From CAWDPQ01 sp049642465 (GTDB lineage: Bacteria; Acidobacteriota; Vicinamibacteria; Vicinamibacterales; 2-12-FULL-66-21), in the NCBI GenBank assembly GCA_049642465.1, contig JBAROV010000210.1, forward strand, positions 1 to 56,146: 56,146 bases of DNA. Reading direction: 5' to 3'. Position numbers and translations under genes: made by a program. Within the stretch, counting starts at the first letter, position 1. Each line of letters begins with the position of its first letter. Of the stretch, positions 41,013 through 50,747 are shown piece after piece. The notes under the pieces were generated by a model. The model made no database searches. It was not told the DNA's origin and saw nothing but the letters and a program-made list of their open reading frames with translations.

Positions 41013-42320
41013 GTGGTGAGTGCGGAGCCTATGAACACTGTTTCCAACGTCGCGATCGTGGAACACGGTGGCCACGATGCCGGCCGTAAGCGCCTCTTTG
41101 ACGGCACTCATCGCTCGCGGCCGGTGGAAGAGACGCTCGCACTCGTGGCGCCCGTCCTCGATCGTTTCGGGATTACGCGAGTGGCAGATATCACCGGACT
41201 TGACGCTGTCGGGATTCCGGTGTTTGCAGCGTATCGGCCGAACTCCCGCTCCCTGGCTGTTTCCCAGGGAAAGGGCATCACTCGCGCTGCCGCGCGCGTC
41301 TCGGCAGTAATGGAGGCAGTGGAGAACTGTCACGCCGAATATGCACGATGTCTCTGCAGGATAGAGTCCTACTCAGAGCTTTCCAGACACGAGCACGTCG
41401 CGCCACCTGATCGTCTGCCGCTTCGCTTGGACACACGGTTCTCGACCACACGCCCTATTCCATGGACGCGCGGCTTCGACATCGCCCGAGAGCAGGACTC
41501 GTGGGTACCTTACGAGCTGGTTCACATGAACGCGACGGTACCGCGCGTGCCTGGCAGCGGCTGTTTCTGCAGCGGATCGAATGGTCTGGCTTCGGGTAAT
41601 GGCGTCGCCGAAGCCATGGTCCATGCGTTGTGCGAAGTCATAGAGCGCGATGCCATCTCCCTATGGCAAGCGGAGGGACCGACGCGTTGGGCCCGAACTA
41701 CGCTGGATATCCGGACGGTCGATGATCCGGTCTGTTGCGGGCTTCTTGAGAAGTTCGAGGCCGCCAGCTGTGGTGTGACCGTGTGGGATGTAGCGTCTGA
41801 CGCAGGTGTGCCAGTCTTCTATGTGGCGGTGTTCGACGACGGCGGGCACCTGCTGCGGCCGCTGCCGGCAGCCTACGGGTCCGGATGTCATCCTGATCGG
41901 CGAATAGCGCTTTCGCGCGCTTTAACGGAGGCGGCTCAGAGCCGGCTTACGGTGATCTCAGGGGCACGCGACGATCTGAGCCGCGAGCGGTACAGCCAGT
42001 TTCTGTCGCCGCAGGCGCTCACCTTTCGCGAACGTGTGCTCCGTCGAAAGATCGGCGAATCGAAGCCTTTCGGTGACGTTCCCACTGTTCTTCACTCTCG
42101 CTTCAACGAAGATATCGAGTTCTTGGTCCGCCGGCTTCAATCGATCGGCTGTGACAGCGTCATCGTCGTCGATCTTTCTGAACCAAACGGGATCGCATCC
42201 GTCGTGCGCGTGATCGTGCCCGGCATGGAGCCGCCGGCGCAATCACCGGCCGCGAAGCCGGGCGCCAGATTGAGGCGTCAGCTGAATGAACACTTACGTA
42301 TTCCTCGGACCGACGCTTAG
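41013..42320 (+). CDS. YcaO-domain protein (TfuA-associated)
   Basis: About 435 residues. GTG at 41013 has GGAGAG 7 bp upstream; ATG at 41031 is the alternative. YcaO ATP-binding elements are visible: AARVSAVMEAVENCHAEYAR, HALCEVIERDAISLWQAEGP and LSRALTEAAQSRLTVISGAR. YcaO enzymes activate the backbone amide with ATP. Together with TfuA proteins they introduce backbone thioamides, as shown for methyl-coenzyme M reductase and for thioviridamide-type RiPPs. The following gene is TfuA-like and overlaps by 35 bp. No precursor peptide with a clear core lies next to it, so its substrate may be the 26022-26138 peptide or a protein. Confidence 0.9.
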   Translation: MVSAEPMNTVSNVAIVEHGGHDAGRKRLFDGTHRSRPVEETLALVAPVLDRFGITRVADITGLDAVGIPVFAAYRPNSRSLAVSQGKGITRAAARVSAVMEAVENCHAEYARCLCRIESYSELSRHEHVAPPDRLPLRLDTRFSTTRPIPWTRGFDIAREQDSWVPYELVHMNATVPRVPGSGCFCSGSNGLASGNGVAEAMVHALCEVIERDAISLWQAEGPTRWARTTLDIRTVDDPVCCGLLEKFEAASCGVTVWDVASDAGVPVFYVAVFDDGGHLLRPLPAAYGSGCHPDRRIALSRALTEAAQSRLTVISGARDDLSRERYSQFLSPQALTFRERVLRRKIGESKPFGDVPTVLHSRFNEDIEFLVRRLQSIGCDSVIVVDLSEPNGIASVVRVIVPGMEPPAQSPAAKPGARLRRQLNEHLRIPRTDA

Positions 42321-43035
42321 CTTGAATGAGGCCAAGTCCTGTCTGGACGCTTTCTACTGCGGTCCGGTGCAGCAGGGCGACATCGTCCGTGCGCTCGATC
42401 GGCGCGCCGAAGCCATTGGCATCATCGACGGCTTCTTCGAAGTAGTGCCATCCGTGTGGCACAAGGAGATCCTTCTCGCGTTGTCTCGCGGCGTATATGT
42501 TTGCGGGGCAGGCAGTATGGGAGCATTGCGTGCGGCGGAACTGGCGCCCTATGGAATGGTGGGAATCGGCACCGTCTTCGAATGGTATCGTGACGGAGTC
42601 ATCGAAGAAGATGACGAGGTTGTCGTGCGACACCTGAACGCGGAGGCTGGATACAAGCCAGCGAGCGAAGCGATGGTCAACATCAGGCAGTTCCTGAACG
42701 AGGCCGCGGCTGACGGGGTGATTTCCCCCGCGGTGACGAATTACTTGACGGCGGTTGCGAAGAGACTGCCGTACTGGGAACGCTCATACCGTTCGGTTCT
42801 GGCGAGTGCTCGTCAGGAACTCGGCTCGTACGAGGGAGAAGAGGCGCTTGCTCGGCGCGTGGCCGAACAGCGGCCCTCCATCAAGCAGCGCGATGCTATC
42901 GCGCTCTTGACGCATCTCGCCTCGGGGCGGCTGGCAGAGCCCGTCGGACAATCGACGTTCGAGTTACAATACACGGTCTTTCTCGAATCCCTCCTTGCAG
43001 AGGCGCGAAAGTGCGACACCGCATCCACGCGTTGA
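42286..43035 (+). CDS. TfuA-like protein
   Basis: A 249-residue TfuA-like protein: TYVFLGPTLSLNEAKSCLDA, GIIDGFFEVVPSVWHKEILL and GVYVCGAGSMGALRAAELAP with MVGIGTVFEWYRDG are the conserved core. It starts within the end of the ycaO-like gene (35-bp overlap), so they are translated together. In thioamide systems TfuA helps YcaO accept the sulfur donor. The C-terminal part is helical and variable. Confidence 0.93.
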   Translation: MNTYVFLGPTLSLNEAKSCLDAFYCGPVQQGDIVRALDRRAEAIGIIDGFFEVVPSVWHKEILLALSRGVYVCGAGSMGALRAAELAPYGMVGIGTVFEWYRDGVIEEDDEVVVRHLNAEAGYKPASEAMVNIRQFLNEAAADGVISPAVTNYLTAVAKRLPYWERSYRSVLASARQELGSYEGEEALARRVAEQRPSIKQRDAIALLTHLASGRLAEPVGQSTFELQYTVFLESLLAEARKCDTASTR

Positions 43036-43375
43036 CGGGTAGTAAGCGTCCTGTTGGGTGCCGTATCCCGAGCGCCGGACTTGCAATCCGCTGAAGTCCG
43101 CGTGAGCGCTGCATCCTTTGATTTGGATGCCGCAATGGAACCTGGTACGTCCGCAGCGGCATTCACGTTCGTAGCCCGATCCGCTACAACGGCGTTCCGA
43201 TCCCAGATAACAACCGGTTGCAGACGAGCGGGATTGGCAAGCAGCAGAGCATCGACGGGCGGAGCGTGAAGCCGAGCGGAGGAACGGCGGAGCCGTCATC
43301 GGAGCTGAGAGTATCGAGCCTGCATCCACGAGCACGGTTCCAAACGAACCCCGGTTCGTGTCGGAGGCGTTTTTC
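43036..43375. other. 340 bp without a confident gene
   Basis: Several short frames are open but none has a good start or composition. One reading gives RSPIRYNGVPIPDNNRLQ, which could be a fragment of a lost gene; I cannot name it. Confidence 0.35.
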
Positions 43376-43534
43376 ATGGATTTCAAGTTCGAGCCCGGGA
43401 ACTACTTTCTCGCCGCTCGACGGCCGGGAGCCTCTCTTGCTCCTGGCGGGCGAGAAGGCGACGCCGAATCAGCTGGAACGCTGAAATCGGCTTGTCTCAC
43501 AGATCCACGGAAGAAGTTGATGATGAAAGACTAA
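43376..43534 (+). CDS. small ORF, 52 residues, possible peptide
   Basis: ATG at 43376 behind CGGAGGCGTTTTTC, good ribosome binding spacing. It begins MDFKFEPGNYFLAARRPGAS, contains APGGREGDAESAGTL, and ends in a basic tail (DPRKKLMMKD). It has one Cys and several Gly/Ser/Thr. It stops 6 bp before the BlaI-like gene and lies 340 bp after the TfuA gene, so it could be a small regulatory or precursor peptide. No family recognised. Confidence 0.4.
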   Translation: MDFKFEPGNYFLAARRPGASLAPGGREGDAESAGTLKSACLTDPRKKLMMKD

Positions 43535-43540
43535 AGATTT

Positions 43541-43945
43541 ATGCGTGCCATCCTTAGGAACTCGTCGTTGACACCTCTGCAGGCGGTCATTCTTCAGTTG
43601 ATCTGGTCTAACTCGGCCATGACTGCAGATGAAGTCAGATGTGCGCTTCGGCCGAAGTATGAGCTCAAGGATTCTAGCGTCCGTACGTTGCTGCGCCGCC
43701 TCGAGTCAAGAGGACTGCTACGCCATATTTCTGAGGGCGTCACTTTTGTTTACAATCCAGGGCCTTCGCCGGATGTGTTGGGAATAGACGCGACGCGGGA
43801 AATAATTCGCGTCTTTTTCCAGGGTTCGGCGGAAGCATTCCTTAGGGCGTTCCTGAAGCATCGTGTGATGTCGCGAACGAATGTGAGGAATGTCTTGGCT
43901 AGTTCGCCTGCTTCGGATGTGAGTCGCAAGACCCGGAGCCGATGA
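43541..43945 (+). CDS. BlaI/MecI-family repressor
   Basis: A 134-residue winged-helix regulator: LTPLQAVILQLIWSNSAMTA, EVRCALRPKYELKDSSVRTL and LRRLESRGLLRHISEG match the BlaI/MecI DNA-binding domain. The C-terminal part (IIRVFFQGSAEAFLRAFLKH) forms the dimer helices. BlaI proteins are cleaved by BlaR1-type membrane sensors, but no such gene adjoins; the IS5 element is 149 bp downstream. It may regulate nearby ADOP or YcaO genes. Confidence 0.85.
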   Translation: MRAILRNSSLTPLQAVILQLIWSNSAMTADEVRCALRPKYELKDSSVRTLLRRLESRGLLRHISEGVTFVYNPGPSPDVLGIDATREIIRVFFQGSAEAFLRAFLKHRVMSRTNVRNVLASSPASDVSRKTRSR

Positions 43946-44094
43946 TATCGATCTCGTCGGCGACACAAGGTCCACCGCCGGCCATAGGCGGCAGGGAATG
44001 TACGTCGTCCCACTGAGCGGTCTACAGACGCACATGGGCCCGAATCGCGCACCGCGCGTAACACCACCGCATGCTTCAAGGGTGCAAAGCTTAG

Positions 44095-45366
44095 GAGCTT
44101 GCTGAAAAACCCGTCAGTTTGGGGATCGACAGATCGTCGATCGCGTACCACCATGGCCGGCATGCGAGGTGACGACCGCCAACCGGCTGCGATGTTCAGT
44201 CATGTGTCTGTGGAGGAACGCATCCCGGAAGACCATCCCCTTCGGACGATCCGGGCGTTGGTCGATGACGTGCTGCGCGAGATGTCGCGAGAGTTCGATG
44301 GCCTGTACGCCCGGGTCGGTCGCCCCTCGATCCCGCCAGAACGTCTGCTGCGCGCGCAACTGCTGCAGATCTTCTATTCGATTCGCAGCGAGCGCTTGTT
44401 GATGGAGCAGCTGCATTACAACCTGCTGTACCGCTGGTTCGTCGGGATGGACATGGACGAGCCGATCTGGGCGCCGACGGTGTTCACGAAGAATCGCGAC
44501 CGGCTGCTGAATCAGGAGATCGCGCGAAGCTTCTTCCGGCGGGTCGTAGACCGCGCCGAGGGCCTGATGTCGGACGAGCATTTCACCGTCGATGGCACGT
44601 TGATCGAAGCGTGGGCCAGCCAGAAGAGTTTTCAGCGGAAAGATGGCGGCTCCGATGGGGATGGCCGCAACTTCCGGGGGCAGGAACGGACGAACGACAC
44701 GCATGCGTCGAAGACGGACCCCGACGCGCGGTTGTATCGCAAGTCGACCAGCGCCGAATCGCGGTTGGCGTATCTGGGGCACTTGCTGATCGAGAACCGC
44801 CACGGGTTGATCGCCGATGCGATGGCGACGGTCGCCGACGGGTTTGCGGAACGGGACGCCGCGACGCGCCTGATCGGGGCACAGTGGGAACGGGCGCCGC
44901 GCCGCCGCACGGTCGGCGCCGATAAGGCCTACGACGTCGGCGACTTCGTGGGCTTCATGCGGGAACTGGACACGACGCCCCACGTCGCGCAGAACCTGGA
45001 GCGTCGGGGCGGCAGCGCCATCGACGCCCGCACCACGCGCCACGCCGGCTACGCCATGAGTCAGCACGCGCGGCCGCGCATCGAGCCGGCGTTTGGGTGG
45101 CTGAAGACCATTGCGTGGATCCGCAAGGTGAAGCTGCGCGGACTGCCGAACGTCGATTGGCTCTTCGTATTTGCGAGCGCGGCGTTCAACGTGATCCGGT
45201 TGTCGAAGCTGCTGCCCAGGACCGCTTGATGTGGCCGACGTGTCTCCGAACAGCGCCTGAGAGGCCGCGCGCGGCGTCCAGCGACCCAATCGAGGGCACG
45301 TCTTGAACCGCACGGTCGCCGTCGAGACCACGTCGGTGCTCATTTCAGCGATTTTTCAGCAAGCTC
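44095..45366 (+). mobile_element. IS5-family insertion sequence, complete, TTAG target duplication
   Basis: Perfect 15-bp terminal inverted repeats GAGCTTGCTGAAAAA (44095-44109) and TTTTTCAGCAAGCTC (45352-45366). They are flanked by a direct TTAG at 44091-44094 and 45367-45370. Length is 1272 bp with one intact transposase gene. Intact ends and duplication point to recent insertion, between the BlaI-like gene and the ADOP gene. Confidence 0.93.
44153..45229 (+). CDS. IS5-family transposase
   Basis: About 358 residues from the ATG at 44153 (MAGMRGDDRQPAAMFSHVSV). The N-terminal DUF772 part has RVGRPSIPPERLLRAQLLQI and LLMEQLHYNLLYRWFVGMDM. The DDE domain has HFTVDGTLIEAWASQKSF (D), TVGADKAYDVGDFVGFM (D) and RPRIEPAFGWLKTIAWIRKV (E). 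Intact and full length. Confidence 0.94.
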   Translation: MAGMRGDDRQPAAMFSHVSVEERIPEDHPLRTIRALVDDVLREMSREFDGLYARVGRPSIPPERLLRAQLLQIFYSIRSERLLMEQLHYNLLYRWFVGMDMDEPIWAPTVFTKNRDRLLNQEIARSFFRRVVDRAEGLMSDEHFTVDGTLIEAWASQKSFQRKDGGSDGDGRNFRGQERTNDTHASKTDPDARLYRKSTSAESRLAYLGHLLIENRHGLIADAMATVADGFAERDAATRLIGAQWERAPRRRTVGADKAYDVGDFVGFMRELDTTPHVAQNLERRGGSAIDARTTRHAGYAMSQHARPRIEPAFGWLKTIAWIRKVKLRGLPNVDWLFVFASAAFNVIRLSKLLPRTA

Positions 45367-45518
45367 TTAGTACTTCAATATGGACGGTCGTCCGAGTTCG
45401 CGGCCAGGCGTTGTGCAGACAGGACACGGAGAATCTGCCAAGGGGATCCTCTTCCAGCGGATGAGTGCGTGTGAGCGAACGCTGTCGCGACGACCCATCG
45501 CTGATGGGCCTTGTTCCG

Positions 45519-47939
45519 TTACTCGGCCCGCAGTGCCGTCCACGGGTTGATCCGAACCACCTGCCGAACGGGAAGCATGGTGGCGGCGACGGCGACACTG
45601 ACAAAGAGCCCTGTCGCAGCCACCATCACCGTGGTCTCAATCGGCGGAAAGAACGCCACCCAGCGTACGATCCGCAGCAGCCAGAATAGCGACACCAGCC
45701 CGAGGCAGGCCCCTGCCACGATGGGAATCAGCGCGCTCTTCGAGAGATGGACGACCAGTTGCAATCGACTTGCTCCGAGTGCGAGGCGCAGCGCGATTTC
45801 TTGAGTCCGGCGGCGAATCTCATCGGCCGCCAGTGCATACACGCCCAACACGGTCAGCAGCAGGACGCTGAGGCCGCACGCACTGATGAGCAGCGCCGCG
45901 ACGCGTTCAGGGAGCAGGACGTTCGCGACGCGAGACTCGAAGGGCGCCACTTCGACGACTTTCCCACCAGGGATGGAGCCGAGTTCCCGAACATATTCCG
46001 CGAGACGGTTCGTCGAGGGATGCGACGTACGGACGACTACGTGCGCGCGGAGCGCATCGCCGTGTGTCGACGGGTAATAGACCATCGGTTCGGGTGGACC
46101 CTGCAAGGCCCGATGCATCTCATTGCGGACGACGCCGATCACGCGGAGTGTCGTGCCTTGTGGATCCTCCAGCTCACGGCCGACTGCTCGCCATCCTAGA
46201 TACTTCTGCGCGAACGCCTCGTTGACGACAACGTTCGCTTCGTCTGCGACGTCGTCGCGAAACTCGAACGTGCGGCCGGCAAGAAGGGGCACGCTCAGTG
46301 CCCGAAAGTAACCGACGGAGACGAAGTTGATCGCAGCTTCCGCGATCTCGGTGACGTTTCGCGTGTCCTGCGCGACCCGGAATTCGCGGCGAGCCGCATG
46401 CGAGAACGGCAGCTTGCTGGTGGACCCGACGGCTATCACGTCCTTCATGCGCCGTAGGTGATTGAGGATTACCGCCTGATAATCCTGTTGGCCGGAGCCA
46501 GCAGAGCCGCCGCTACGCTCGATCGTGATCAGCGCCGCCGTTTCGGCGGCAAACCCATACCCTGCGCGTGCGGCATAGGAAAGGCTCCGAGCGCAGAGCG
46601 CCGCTCCGATCAAGAACGTCAAGGAGATCGTGACCTGGCCACTGACGACGAACAGCCGGAGCATTCCGCCGGTGGTGCGGCCGACGCCGCTCTCCAGCCG
46701 CAGGCACCGCGGCAGCGAAAACCGGGTTGCGCTCACGGCCGGCACCGAGCCGACGAGCGCTCCGACCACAGAAGCGATCACGACGACGCCCACAGCCGTC
46801 TCTACGGTCGCGCGTGGACTCAGAAGCGCGTACTCCTCCGGCGAGAGCAGTCCGTTGAGCGTTCTCGCGACCCAGAAGGACAGGACGAGGCCGCCGGCGG
46901 CGCCGACGATCGAGAGCAGCACTGATTCGCAGAGGACCAACCGACCGAGCCTCGCACGTCCCGCTCCTAACGCGACTCGTACGGCAAATTCTCTCTGCCG
47001 CGCGATCGCGCGTGCGAGCAGCAGTGAGCAGGCATTGACGCACCCGCATAGAAGGGCCAGAGCGGTCGCGGCAACTAGCGTGATCCCGACGAGTGCGGCC
47101 TGCGGGTTCGCCGCCGATTCGAGTCGCGAGTACCGGCTGAGCGTGAAGTGGCGTGGTTCGTCGGCGTCGCTCTGTGAGCCGCGATTCGTGTCCGGATGGG
47201 CGCTCGCGAGCGTAGACTCCAGAGAGTCCAGCTCCATTTGGGCATCGCGCAGCGATATTTCATCGCAGAGCCGACCGATAACCTTCAGAGTTCGACGCCC
47301 GCGGGCGTTTTCGTCTCGGTCGGCATGAAGCGGGATCCAGAGGTGAGGCATGCTTCCCACGTGTAGGCCGTTGAATCCCTGAGGCGCGATGCCGATGACG
47401 ACATGCTCCACGCTGTTCACCGTGACGACCGTCCCCACCGTCGCTCCGGTCGTAGCCGAGAGCTCTGAGCTGATGACGGCCTCCGGCCGCTCCTTGGAGA
47501 CTTCAGACAACGTCAAGGAGCCTGCCTGCGGCTCGACGCCTAAGATCTTGAAGAACGTGTCCGAGACCTGGGCATGCTGGAACGCGCGGGACGCGCCGGC
47601 GACCCGTATGCTGGTGAACGGTTCTTCCTTGTATGCGGCAAGGCCGCAGATAAATCGCGAGGCCGCGCTCAGATCCACGAAGTCAGGATATGAAGACGGC
47701 CCGTACGCCGATCCCGTGAACCGGCTCGTGTAAAGCTCGACAAGATGTGCACTCGACTGGATACCGCTGGGAGCGCGGAACAAGAGAGCGTCCGCGGCAG
47801 AGTAGAGTGGGACGGTGGCGCCGATGCCGATCATGACGGTGCCACACACCGCTGCGGTAAAGCGGCGCGCTCGCGAGAGGCCGCGCATCGCATCTTGCAG
47901 ATCGGTCAGCAGTGGTTCCAGCCGCATGGTTCCGCCCAT
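45519..47939 (-). CDS. ADOP-type ABC permease (MacB/FtsX-like)
   Basis: An 806-residue membrane protein; the ATG at 47927 (MRLEPLLTDLQDAMRGLSRA) is an alternative start. A first helix (FTAAVCGTVMIGIGATVPLY), a MacB-like periplasmic domain, a helix bundle with REFAVRVALGAGRARLGRLV, and a C-terminal bundle with RTQEIALRLALGASRLQLVV give the duplicated FtsX layout. No ATPase is adjacent. It is divergent from the next ADOP gene, sharing a 277-bp promoter region. Members are thought to move peptides, drugs or lipids; the substrate is unknown. Confidence 0.9.
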   Translation of the reverse strand: MGGTMRLEPLLTDLQDAMRGLSRARRFTAAVCGTVMIGIGATVPLYSAADALLFRAPSGIQSSAHLVELYTSRFTGSAYGPSSYPDFVDLSAASRFICGLAAYKEEPFTSIRVAGASRAFQHAQVSDTFFKILGVEPQAGSLTLSEVSKERPEAVISSELSATTGATVGTVVTVNSVEHVVIGIAPQGFNGLHVGSMPHLWIPLHADRDENARGRRTLKVIGRLCDEISLRDAQMELDSLESTLASAHPDTNRGSQSDADEPRHFTLSRYSRLESAANPQAALVGITLVAATALALLCGCVNACSLLLARAIARQREFAVRVALGAGRARLGRLVLCESVLLSIVGAAGGLVLSFWVARTLNGLLSPEEYALLSPRATVETAVGVVVIASVVGALVGSVPAVSATRFSLPRCLRLESGVGRTTGGMLRLFVVSGQVTISLTFLIGAALCARSLSYAARAGYGFAAETAALITIERSGGSAGSGQQDYQAVILNHLRRMKDVIAVGSTSKLPFSHAARREFRVAQDTRNVTEIAEAAINFVSVGYFRALSVPLLAGRTFEFRDDVADEANVVVNEAFAQKYLGWRAVGRELEDPQGTTLRVIGVVRNEMHRALQGPPEPMVYYPSTHGDALRAHVVVRTSHPSTNRLAEYVRELGSIPGGKVVEVAPFESRVANVLLPERVAALLISACGLSVLLLTVLGVYALAADEIRRRTQEIALRLALGASRLQLVVHLSKSALIPIVAGACLGLVSLFWLLRIVRWVAFFPPIETTVMVAATGLFVSVAVAATMLPVRQVVRINPWTALRAE

Positions 47940-48216
47940 TGATTAGTCAAAAGTAAGCCGCTAACACCGGACTCTTCTGAGGACAGGTCGCACTCAGCGA
48001 TCGCCATGCTCCAACTGATCCGCGTCCGAATACGAACATAGCTATCGCGCATCCGGACAAGCGACATGCAGCGGACGACTCTCGATCACACGATATCAAA
48101 CCAACCTCGCGCGTGTAGGTGCGGCATAATTCTCGCAACGGTCCTGAGCGCACATCATTGGTCGGCCGGCGGCTCATACGAGAGCCTGTCGCATCGCGAA
48201 CCAGAAAGGATCGCCT

Positions 48217-50727
48217 ATGTGGCAAGACCTGCGGCAGGCGGCGAGAACGCTCCGAAAGCATCCGGGATTCCTGTGCCTGACCTCGCTGGTGCTGGCCCTG
48301 GCCCTCGGCCTCAACGTCGCCGTCTTCAGCGTCTTTTATACGATTGTTTTCAAGCCCCTTCCAGTTGAATCGCCGGACCGCCTCGTGTCCATCTACCAGG
48401 TCTTCGCTCGACAGCCGAATCGGCCAGCCGTTCTCAACAGCCTTCAATACGAGTTCCTGAAGTCATACAACGAAGCGTTCGCTGACATCACCGGGCATTT
48501 CGGGTCCACATACACACTCTACGCCGATAACGACACCGATCTCGTCAACGCGGAACTCGTGCTGTCCAACTACTTCAGTGTCCTCGGCGTGCGGCCGGTG
48601 CTCGGCCGCACGCTCTTGCCGGCGGAAGACGACGTGGCCAATCCCGAACGCACAGTGGTGATCAGCCACGCGCTCTGGACGCGTCGGTTCCATGCAGACC
48701 CGGCAATCATCGGGAAGCCGCTCCGTGTGGCCGCTCCAAACGGAAGGGAGTCGGTCGCGACGATCGTCGGCGTGATGGGGCGCGAGTTCAAGGGCGTGGC
48801 TGCGCCCTGGTCGCCGACCCAGCTGTGGATGACGATCGCGCAAGGCCAGGAGCAGCCGGAACGGGGATTCGCCGTTGCTGCGATCGGCCGTCTGAAGCCG
48901 GGCGTCACGTTCGAAAAATCCCGAGCGATCGTGGAGGCGCAAGGGCGCCAGTTCTACTACTCGCGGCCGCTCGCGCGTCCCGAGCACGAAACCCGCCTGA
49001 TCGCGTACCGGACCAACGCCGTGCGCGTGCCGTCCGATCCCGCTGCCGCGGTCATCCCTACGCGGCTTGCTGCTGGCATGACCATCGTGGTCGCAGTCGT
49101 GCTGCTGGTGGCGACCGCCAATGTTGCGGGGCTGCTGCTGGCGCGGGGCGTCGCGCGATCCGGCGAGCTCGCGACCCGCCGGGTTCTTGGCGCCGCCCCT
49201 CTGCGCATCGTCCGGCAACTCCTTGCCGAGACAATGTTGCTGTCCGTGGTCGGTAGTAGTCTCGGCGTCGTGTTCGCGGCATGGCTGCTCGGCGGCTTCA
49301 GCGTCCTCACGCCGGTGCGGTTCGCCGTCGACGTGACCATGGACAGTCGGATCGTGCTGTTCACCACCGCTGTCTGCTTCCTGACCGGCATCCTCGTCGC
49401 GATCATGCCCGCCCGGCAGGCGACGAGCTTCGATGTGCTTCCGTGGCTCGCAAGCGGGGGAACGGCGCAGATCACGCCGTTCGTCGGCCGTTTACGCCAC
49501 GTCGTCACGGCTCCGCAGATTGCGCTCTCGCTGATGCTCCTGTTGATCGCCAACCTGTATGTTCGTGACTTGCTCAAGGTGGAGCGCGCGGACCTCGGGT
49601 ACGACGCACGGAACCTTCTCGTCGCCACAACTTCTTTGAGAGTGCGTCCAAGTGGAACGTCCGTTGGCTTCGACCGCGCGTCCGACCAGGCGGCGCAAGA
49701 GGCCGAGCGCAGCCGGCACTTCTATGACCAGGTGTGGTTGCGTCTGCGCACGATCGCAGCCACCCAGGCTGTGGCGGTTGCGGATGGTCTCCCGCTCCGG
49801 GAACCCGCCGAACGGCCCAACTGGACGGTCGTTACGCAGAACGCCTATCTCGGTGGGACGCGGCACGGTGCCGCTGCCGAGCGCGCGTCGGTCTCGCCCG
49901 ACTATTTCCGGACGATGGGGATGACGCTGATCTCGGGACGCGACTTCGACGAACGTGACAACAGACAATCGCAAAAGGTCGTCATCATCAGCGTGTCGCT
50001 GGCACGGCAGCTCTGGCCTGGGGCCGACCCCCTCGGACGCACGTTGACGGTCGTCAACGAGTGGACCCCGAATCAGAACACCGAGTGGTACGAAGTCATC
50101 GGGGTGGCGAGCGACGTGCAGCCGGTTCTCCACGAGCGCAGCGCACGGCCGTTCATTTATCTCGCGTCGGGCCAGTTGTCGTCTCCTTCGAGTACGTTCG
50201 TTCTGGTGCGGGGGGCGATGGGCGTTCAGGCGCTGACGCCTGCGATCAAGGACGCCATCACCAGCGCCGATGCGCGTGCGGAGCTTCGTCGAGTGCAGAC
50301 GATGGGACAGATGATTGGAGAAATCCTCTACCCGCGGCGAGTGGCCGCCGCGGTCCTCGCCATGTCTGCGCTGATGGCCCTGCTCCTTGCGTTGATCGGC
50401 GTATACAGCGTGGTGTCCTACTCCGTTGCCCAACGAACGACGGAAATCGGCCTGCGGATGGCGCTCGGCGCCAGCACACGGGACGTGATCCGGCTTGTGC
50501 TCCGCGAGGGCGGTACCGTCGGTGCGGCTGGCTGCCTGGCCGGGCTTCTGTTCGCCTACATGGCGATCCGTCTGATCTCCGCAAGGTATCTCACCCTGCC
50601 GCGGATCGATGTCACGACATTTCTGATCACGCCGATGCTGCTGAATGCCGTCGTGCTACTCGCGTGTTATATTCCGGCGCGTCGCGCGTCCCGTCTGGCT
50701 CCGCTCGACGTGCTCCGCAGGGCCTGA
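48217..50727 (+). CDS. ADOP-type ABC permease (MacB/FtsX-like)
   Basis: An 836-residue membrane protein; AGAAAGGATCGCCT precedes the ATG. It begins MWQDLRQAARTLRKHPGFLC, the usual ADOP start, with the first helix LVLALALGLNVAVFSVFYTI. The inner bundle includes SGELATRRVLGAAPLRIVRQ, and the C-terminal bundle includes QRTTEIGLRMALGASTRDVI. It has the same layout as the other two ADOP proteins in the window, but they are only distantly similar, so not recent copies. A small hairpin follows the stop. Confidence 0.92.
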   Translation: MWQDLRQAARTLRKHPGFLCLTSLVLALALGLNVAVFSVFYTIVFKPLPVESPDRLVSIYQVFARQPNRPAVLNSLQYEFLKSYNEAFADITGHFGSTYTLYADNDTDLVNAELVLSNYFSVLGVRPVLGRTLLPAEDDVANPERTVVISHALWTRRFHADPAIIGKPLRVAAPNGRESVATIVGVMGREFKGVAAPWSPTQLWMTIAQGQEQPERGFAVAAIGRLKPGVTFEKSRAIVEAQGRQFYYSRPLARPEHETRLIAYRTNAVRVPSDPAAAVIPTRLAAGMTIVVAVVLLVATANVAGLLLARGVARSGELATRRVLGAAPLRIVRQLLAETMLLSVVGSSLGVVFAAWLLGGFSVLTPVRFAVDVTMDSRIVLFTTAVCFLTGILVAIMPARQATSFDVLPWLASGGTAQITPFVGRLRHVVTAPQIALSLMLLLIANLYVRDLLKVERADLGYDARNLLVATTSLRVRPSGTSVGFDRASDQAAQEAERSRHFYDQVWLRLRTIAATQAVAVADGLPLREPAERPNWTVVTQNAYLGGTRHGAAAERASVSPDYFRTMGMTLISGRDFDERDNRQSQKVVIISVSLARQLWPGADPLGRTLTVVNEWTPNQNTEWYEVIGVASDVQPVLHERSARPFIYLASGQLSSPSSTFVLVRGAMGVQALTPAIKDAITSADARAELRRVQTMGQMIGEILYPRRVAAAVLAMSALMALLLALIGVYSVVSYSVAQRTTEIGLRMALGASTRDVIRLVLREGGTVGAAGCLAGLLFAYMAIRLISARYLTLPRIDVTTFLITPMLLNAVVLLACYIPARRASRLAPLDVLRRA

Positions 50728-50738
50728 CAGGCCGTTTT
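50721..50738 (+). terminator. probable intrinsic terminator
   Basis: GGCCT-GAC-AGGCC followed by GTTTT, overlapping the stop of the permease gene. The stem is short (5 bp, GC-rich). It separates the convergent genes ending at 50727 and 50748. Confidence 0.4.
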
Positions 50739-50747
50739 AACCCTTCC

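Noticed and set aside
44114..45343. 409-codon minus-strand frame in the IS5 element
   Set aside because: Antisense of the transposase gene, which has the DDE motifs and ribosome binding context.
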